Below, piece after piece: positions 57,601-64,000 of a stretch of 64,000 bases of DNA. The notes under the pieces were generated by a model that worked only from the letters and a program-made list of their open reading frames with translations, was not told where the DNA came from and did no database searches. The translations under genes were made by a program, and so were the position numbers. The stretch is from Platynereis dumerilii (lineage: Eukaryota > Annelida > Polychaeta > Phyllodocida > Nereididae): positions 101,527,538 to 101,591,537 of the forward strand of contig JAPTHN010000003.1 of the NCBI GenBank assembly GCA_026936325.1, in the 5' to 3' direction. Position 1 is the stretch's first letter, and every line of letters begins with the position of its first letter.

Positions 57601-60600
57601 CTACAGTGAATTCCGCGAGTGCCCCCCTTGCATCTACAACGTATTATCGCTCACACCGTACATACATCATACCACCCCCCCCCCCCCCCCCCAGATTTTT
57701 AAATGGAATAGCCCTCATGCATGTCTCCTCAGTATTCAATTTATCTTTGAACAATTTTTTTTTACAATCTTAGAACCGTATTTCGGTTTAAAAAATCAAC
57801 TTTACAGTAAATAATGAGAACTTTCTGACATTCATGTAAATTTGAAATTGTCGCTTTTTCACTCAGAAAACGCCTGGCGACGACAATGAAAGCAGGAGCT
57901 TCAGGAGCACCAGTGTCATCGGCACCAAGTGCTGCAAACAATTCCAAATCAATGAAAACCTCCGAGCAGATAGAGCTAGAGAGGATCCAGAAGATGCGCG
58001 AGGATTTGGAGAAGCAAAAACGCCAATTCAAAACAACATTCCAGAAAGCCATGACGGCCGCAGGAACCCAGCCGATCCGCGCAAGAATTCCAGCAACACA
58101 GCCCAAAGAATTCCATTTCACTTCCGACCAGAGACTCAAATCTCATGAAAGGTCGAAAAGCACGGGTCAGGAACCTCCTGATTTCTCGAGGACTCTGCGT
58201 TCCAAGTCTGTCACAACCACTAGTACTTCTGTAAGTATCAGGAATTTCTTAATTCCAGAAATTACGATTTCGAAATATTTCTTTGTTCCTTGGTTTATAG
58301 AATTTTGTGAATTTAGCTTAAATTTTTTATTTTCAAATTTTGCAGTGGATAGCTTTGCATTTGCCGTGTACTACTACTTTTGATTGTGTAAACTTAGTAG
58401 CCAAGCTCTATTAGTATAGCAGTAGAAATACTTCCAGGATAGTAGGCTAGTCTCCGGAAGTTAGAAAGATTTATACATCAAATTTATGCTTCATCTTAGT
58501 GACAAATATTCTTTATTATCGGCTATATGCTAGTATTAGTCAGCTAGTGTGTGGAGCCCAGGATCATCATATATAATATTGTGCAAGCTTCTTACTTGTA
58601 TAGATCTGGCAATTAAATGTTGCCTTTTGAGATTCTGATTTCTGAAATTTCAAACTTAAATATCATATATGTCCCCACCGGACAGGGAAAACAGGGAAAT
58701 GGTGAAAAAAAATTCCCTGCAGGGAAAAATCAGGGAATTTGAAATTTAACCTCAAATTCAGGGAAAACACAGGGAAATTTGGTTTTGCATGGGTTAATGC
58801 GTGAAGAAAGCCGTCTATTCTAAGCAAAAATCTGCAAAAGTTTTTATTTCTGATTAAAGTTATTGGTTTCCGATTAGTGGCGATGACACGATAATAAGGC
58901 CGAATAACACCAGGGAAAACGTCCGGTGAAACCGGGAAAATTCAGGGAAAGTACAGGGAATTTGCTTGTCGAATTTTTGCTGGGCACCCTGTTCCGAGCA
59001 AGTCAGGAAACTTTTCTTGAGAGATGATTCATGAAATTTAGACACTTGATAATTGAGACTGCTGGGAGTCAACTTCACTTTTACGTCAGTGGGTACACAC
59101 TCCTTTTGTATATCACTCTTCGTTCTTCACTCTGTAAGCAATATTTCTGGTGCAATTGGGGTGTATTACTCAAACTCACTGTAAAAAAATATTTCGATCC
59201 GGACTTGATTTGGTTTGTGATGTAGTAATTAAATACGGTCTATACAATTAGTGCTATTAAATGCTACTTAATTTATGTATAAACGTTAACTGCATTTGCT
59301 ATTTTTATTGATGTGTGAATTTTAGCTGCATTTGCCATTTAACATGTTGAATTAGTTGAGAGTTGATTGTTGTTTTGCGTTTAGCTGCAGTTGAGTGTTG
59401 TGTTCCTAATCTGTTGCATGCCTTTCTTCTTTCTCTCTTTCATGATGGTTGCTTTTGGAATTAGCAGGATGTGTCGCAAGAACAGGTAAACTAAAAAAAG
59501 AAGAAGATTTTCATAGAGTAATTAATTACTCTGTGCTTTGTAGATTGTTATTAAGCATTAGTAAGGCTTAGAGTGTTCTAGATGTTGAATTTCAAAGTTT
59601 TTCATACAGTGATGATTTCAATGTCTGCCTGTGGATTAAATCCTTTGAATAAATTGATTATTATTGTGAAGATTGATTTGTTTAAAGATGTCAAACCCCA
59701 GTGATAATTTTAAGTGTGTCAAGTATTTAGTAACATGACTTGTCAATTTCCTTCTGCTTTCTAGAAGTCTCTGAATAGTTTGTAAGAATTGATTTAAGCT
59801 ACATTAGAGGTAAGCAAGATTTAGTTGAATTTCTTGCATCCTTCCTAACATCTTGAAACTTTTCATTTCCAGGAACCCAAAATAAAGCCAAAACTGACGA
59901 TGCCCCAGCCCTTTAATTTGTCACACGGAAGAAAGCGAAAGAGCGATTCCACGACCACAGAACCCCTGAAGGCCAGCGAAAGGTTCAAGTCGGTTGCAGA
60001 ACAAGTTCAAAACTTTGCAAGGAAAACTCCAGATAGGTTCAGGACGTCCAGAAGAAGTGGTAAGTTCGTTTTGAACAAGCTATTTTCCCTATGGTGTTTC
60101 TTTTTTTGAAGTTATCTGCTAAAGAATATATGAAGATTGAGAGAGCAAATTATTTTACTTTTTTAGCCCAAACAATAATGAATTTCAATTATTTTATTCT
60201 TAAATTATACTATATAGTTCATAACATCCAATTTTGATTGTCTTCGTTGAATACCATTTTCAGTTTGCACCTATTAGTTTGTCTTTAACATCATAGCTGT
60301 TGAAAAATTTAGAATTTTTTCATAAAATCGGGCCCCGTCACTGCAGAAATTTATAAATTACTAATAATCAGATATTATTCAAAGACATCTGTAATTAAAC
60401 TTCTGCCTCTATTCTCAGGTGGCCCTAGTCCGTCCAAACAATGCAAGATGGACAAACCAAAACTGACCGTCCCCAAGACGCCCAATTTCCAGACGAAAAC
60501 GAGGCTGCGGCCAGTGACGGTGATGAGCCAAGCGGAGATCGAGGAGCAGGAGATAGAGGAGATAAAAAGGTTATTAGAATCTATACGATTTAGAAAAATA

Positions 60601-63600
60601 ACTGCTGCATGGAATGGATGCCATTAGATAGTATAAATAGTACAGCCCTCGGAGGCAGGTTCTTTGATTGGTGAATGATGAGATGTAAGGCGAAAGTAGT
60701 CCGTACGTTACATGTAACTTGTTGGATTTACCAATCAAGGGAGAGTTTAAAATCTTACTAATGTGATTACCTCTAAACAGCCTACACTTGCTGATGGAGT
60801 GTAAAACACAAACTCTCTCACTTTAGTTATGTGAAATGGGCTCCCAAACTGGCAGCCCCTTGGGCTTGCAATGTCAGAGCTTCTACTTAATAATAAATAA
60901 TATAATATTAAGTATTTGTATAGGGCCAATTCCAGTAAACTGCTCATTGGCACTTGGTTAGATTAGCTGATATCTCCATAGAATTTTGCGAAAAGATACG
61001 TTTTCAATCTTTACTTGGCATTTATTCAATGCTGACAATAGATAGCTCCAGTTTGACTTCTTGGCAGTTCATGTCCATGGTTCTTGTCCATGGTACCCAA
61101 ATTACATCCTGTCAGGAAAGATAGCACACCAATGTAAAAAGCATGTTCTCTGTCAAAGTGTATTACGTGTCTAATAGTCCGAGTATCACTTCCATGCCCT
61201 CATGTATTTAATTAATTCATTGCTGTATAACTTACTTCCAATTAAAAACTTTCAGGTACAAATTCAAAGCTAATCCAGTCAATGAAAAGGTGATGTCAAG
61301 TTCAAACTTAGGAGTGAAGCCGGTGCCCCCTAAAGAACCGACCGTCCCAATTGGATTTGACCTGGGGACGGAGAAACGCCGAGACCCAGCAGACAAAAGC
61401 ATGGAAGAGGAGGAGAGGCATGAATTCCACGCTCGCCCCGTGCCCAAGTCTGTTCTCAACCCTCTGGTAAGTTTAAGGGGAGGTATGGGTGAGAAGGGCA
61501 CTTTTCTGCAATTTTAAGTTTAATGAACAAAGTTTGGTATAAAAAGTTAGGTTTTAGTTAAATTAGATGATTTCAGGTGATTTTGCATTGTTATGAGGAA
61601 TGGTTGCCATGGTAACCAGTTTAAAAGGCTGATTTTTACTGCTCACGGGATGTGAAATTTCTGAAGTTACAGACATGATAGAAAAATTTTGAAAAAATTT
61701 ACAAATGAAGACAGGCAAGACGCAGGGATTTACAGAGCGGATTTTTGATATTTCTTTTCATAGTGTCAGAAATTAGGGTAAAGTAGTCCAAAGTCATTTT
61801 TATTGAAAAATTTCTCGTTTCTATCACTACGATGTCATATAATTTTGCAACGAAAAAAAATTTTAAAAATCTGGTCTGTAATTTCCAAGACAATTTTTCG
61901 AGGATTCCGATGATGTATCCCACAGGTTCCTACGCCAAATGGTTGTCAAGATTTTTCACATCCCGTACAGGGTAAAAGTTGATTTTCACATGTTGCGGAA
62001 AATGGCAAAAACGTGACGTTAACGTCATTTCAGGCAATTGACCACTAGATAAAATATTTGTGGCTATTTCTCTAAATCTAATGAAGCTACAGGAACAAAA
62101 TTTTGCAACGACTTAGTTATCATTGTTATGTTTCGCCACAGTAAATTCCATGTTGCCATGGTAACTACTTTCTTGTGTGGACATCTTTGAAGTAACACAA
62201 CGCCACTATTTACTCACGAAAATTTGGCGCGTGATGACAGAGACATATTTTAATATAATTGAAGCTTGGACTGGCTGCCTGGGTTGGTGTTGGTCAAAGA
62301 TGTGCCATAAACTGAATATGTGAAGCTTACATATTTTTGGGGAATTTCTCACCCATACCTCCCCTTAATAGTTGCATAACTACAACTGCTTTATTGCACC
62401 ATGGAATTTTGAAACTTGGCACTCAGAATCAGGATTGGCAGACCTTTGCTTGCAGTTAAAAAGAAAATCTTGTGTTCTTTAGTAAACCACTTACAGCTCT
62501 GATAACTTCTGAATTACTGATGTGAAAGAATATTTTTCAGCTACAAAGTAAGGCAAAATTGTTGTCGCTAATTGATTTTACTCAACATACTGAGGTCCTA
62601 AGTTACACAGCGGAGGGGATTTGGAAAAACATCCTATCTTATATTTTTGTTGTTTGCTCAGATTTTCTTTTTGTATACAAATCGCCAATTCTCGATGAAT
62701 CTCGCCATGCTATACATCAATCTTCATCTTTTCAAAAGCTCTACCGATTTTTATCTTAACAGAACTATCTGTTACTTCTAACACCCCGTCCACACATGTA
62801 TGCTATCCACACAGAGCTCTCTATTCACGTGCCTGCAATGGTAGTAGTTGGTTGTTCTCCCTGGGCTCAGAAGAGGGAGGCATCAAATAAACAATACAAA
62901 ACACATTCTTTGTTACAAATCAGGACACTAAAAACCAACTTAACAAAACTACACAATTTCAATCCTTTCTACTTTCTCCTATCGACTGGCTAATTCTATA
63001 TATCCTAATCCATATTAGAAATTACGCTTTTTTCCTGATTTTTCTTTCTGCATAGGAATCCTCAATTATCCTTGGATCAGGCCATTTCATACATCAATCT
63101 TCCTCTTTACTCTTCCTTTACGGATTTTTACCTTCACAGTACTGAACATCTATGAGTTCTTCACCTACAGTACTTTTTGGAATCCTCCACTCGCCAGACG
63201 GCAACACCTTTCCAATCATCTTTTACACTGGAAAGCAAACCCATGTCAGCGCCACAATGATAAACCACAATACTACACACTGCTACTCATTTGTAGGCCT
63301 ATCTCTTTATTCCAAGAAGCATGGGGGTCCTCTAGTGTATTATATAGGGACAAAAATTTTTTTAAAAATGAGAAGAATATATGCATTTGGATAGGCATTC
63401 TGATCACCTAGTTTTAAGATTTTATTGATTTATTCAATTTTCCTCTGCAGCCAATGAAACCACTAAAGCTGATAGCTCCGACCGTACCAGAGTCTCCAGC
63501 ATTCGCCCTCAAAAACAGACTACGGCCGAAAGCCCAAAGCCCAGAACTGAAGGTACGAACACTTCTTGATAATGTTGCAACTTACACAAACCTGACATTA

Positions 63601-63940
63601 AGCCTAAGATGAGGGTCCTTCAATGCCCCATGTTGATTATTGGCAAGTTAAATGATACTTAAAATCATATTTCCTTCTCTTCAGTTGGTTTCAAATGAAG
63701 CTGCACATTTTTATTTCATATATGGTAATGATTCTATTTATAATTCAACAAGTGAATTTAACGTTTCAGGAAAAGAAGCGTTCCATCTCTCGGCCCGTGC
63801 CGTGTCCTGGGATTCCGTTCGCCCCCGTCCTGGAGCACCGAGTGACGGAGATCGAGCCATTTTCATTTGAGCAGAGGACGGAAGAAATGATGAGGAGAAA
63901 AGAAATGATGCAGATGATGAAGGAGGAAGAAGAGATGCAG
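54672..63940 (+). CDS. TPX2: TPX2, microtubule nucleation factor and Aurora A activator (3' end outside window)
   Basis: Twelve coding exons in phase: 54672-54768, 55848-56211, 56606-56677, 56841-56957, 57292-57432, 57867-58230, 59468-59485, 59873-60059, 60419-60569, 61256-61466, 63451-63552, 63770-63940 (665 codons so far; the gene continues beyond the window). A non-coding first exon ends at 54459. The N-terminus WEFDCPQFVDFTAP...ADKFFDTETNLEY matches the Aurora A-binding segment of vertebrate TPX2. Family landmarks follow: EFHFTSDQRLKSH, PFNLSHGRKRK, YKFKANP, EPTVPIGFDLGTEKR, HEFHARPVP, SPAFALKNRLRP and GIPFAPVLEHRVTEIEPFSF. TPX2 activates Aurora A on spindles and promotes Ran-GTP-dependent microtubule nucleation. 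Oddities are a ~70-residue Glu-rich block in exon 2 of the coding series and an 18-nt micro-exon. Confidence 0.96.
55381..55689. mobile_element. MITE with CAGGGGCGTAGAT ends in a TPX2 intron
   Basis: CAGGGGCGTAGATCATGGGG at the left is the inverted repeat of AAATCTACGCCCCTG at the right. Subterminal runs of G and C can pair. hAT-like ends, but the 8-bp flanks do not match cleanly (CATACAA occurs near both ends). Confidence 0.7.
56264..56439 (+). mobile_element. PIF/Harbinger-like MITE, copy D
   Basis: Same ends as copies A-C (GGCCACACATAATTGAT), with TAA on both sides (56261-56263, 56440-56442). It is inserted 52 bp downstream of the TPX2 exon ending at 56211. It is slightly shorter than copy A because the A/T core is reduced. 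Confidence 0.9.
57462..57714. mobile_element. Left-truncated copy of the 226-552 MITE
   Basis: The right end GATTTTTAAATGGAATAGCC matches the 226-552 element, and the interior shows the same ATGCATTAACTT / GTACATACATCA blocks separated by C runs. No left inverted repeat is found before the C-rich start, and the flank after the right end is not TAA. It lies in a TPX2 intron. Confidence 0.75.
58685..58995. repeat. Repeat rich in CAGGGAAA words
   Basis: Two clusters of CAGGGAAAACAGGGAAAT-like words (58690-58780 and 58905-58965) point the same way, ending near TGGGCACCCTGTTCCG. This resembles a widespread class of non-autonomous elements in marine animals, but I could not define inverted ends or a duplication. 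Confidence 0.5.
61477..62364. mobile_element. 888-bp TTAA-flanked DNA transposon derivative next to a TPX2 splice donor
   Basis: Perfect 19-bp inverted ends GGGGAGGTATGGGTGAGAA are flanked by TTAA on both sides (61473-61476, 62365-62368). TTAA is the piggyBac-type target, although the terminal bases are not the usual CCC. There is no transposase frame. The exon ends at 61466 and the intact GTAAGT donor is followed directly by the target site. Confidence 0.88.
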
Positions 63941-64000
63941 GTCAGTAGAGGGGGCGACAGACTTCCAACTGGGTAGAACTAATCACAGCACTTGGATATG

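Overview
The window looks like nuclear DNA from a marine invertebrate metazoan. It is AT-rich, intron-rich and crowded with short non-autonomous DNA transposons, LINE copies and G/C homopolymer runs. Recurrent TAGGCCTA-type words and SINE-like pieces resemble echinoderm, hemichordate or lophotrochozoan DNA as I recall it, but I cannot fix the phylum from sequence alone. All four host genes use the standard code and canonical GT-AG introns.

Left third (1-13.4 kb) is a repeat-dominated block on the minus strand. It holds a 30-bp minisatellite (about 2.0-3.9 kb, resuming at 5.14 kb) that appears to derive from a Lys/Thr/Gln/Ser/Glu-rich repeat protein with a Cys-rich C-terminus, now interrupted by TAG/TAA codons. 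Next to it is a second tandem array with a ~124-bp unit in three blocks. Each array has been hit by a LINE: a 5'-truncated RT fragment (3.89-5.14 kb, plus) in the minisatellite, and a near-complete 4.3-kb EN+RT LINE (8.23-12.57 kb, minus) in the 124-bp array with a 7-bp target duplication.

Middle (13.9-45.8 kb): a two-exon NUDT7-like CoA diphosphatase gene (minus), about 7 kb without a recognisable gene (part probably the long 3'UTR of the next gene), then an eleven-exon TENT4 (PAPD5/PAPD7, Trf4-type) non-canonical poly(A) polymerase gene (minus). TENT4 has a 17.4-kb second intron carrying MITEs and SINE-like fragments.

Right third (46.9-64 kb): CIAPIN1/anamorsin (minus, six coding exons) and TPX2 (plus, twelve coding exons visible, running off the window) are arranged head to head. 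They share a ~370-bp intergenic promoter with two opposed CCAAT boxes about 34 bp apart and CHR-like TTTGAA/TTCGAA motifs. NUDT7, CIAPIN1 and TENT4B all lie on human 16q, so the cluster may retain an old linkage. Functionally the genes are unrelated housekeeping or cell-cycle functions: CoA turnover, RNA tailing, cytosolic Fe-S assembly and spindle assembly.

The introns hold at least nine bounded DNA-transposon-like elements with readable terminal inverted repeats, several with clear target duplications. They include four copies of one PIF/Harbinger-like MITE, a hAT-like element nested in the end of another MITE, and an 888-bp TTAA-flanked element sitting immediately behind a TPX2 splice donor.
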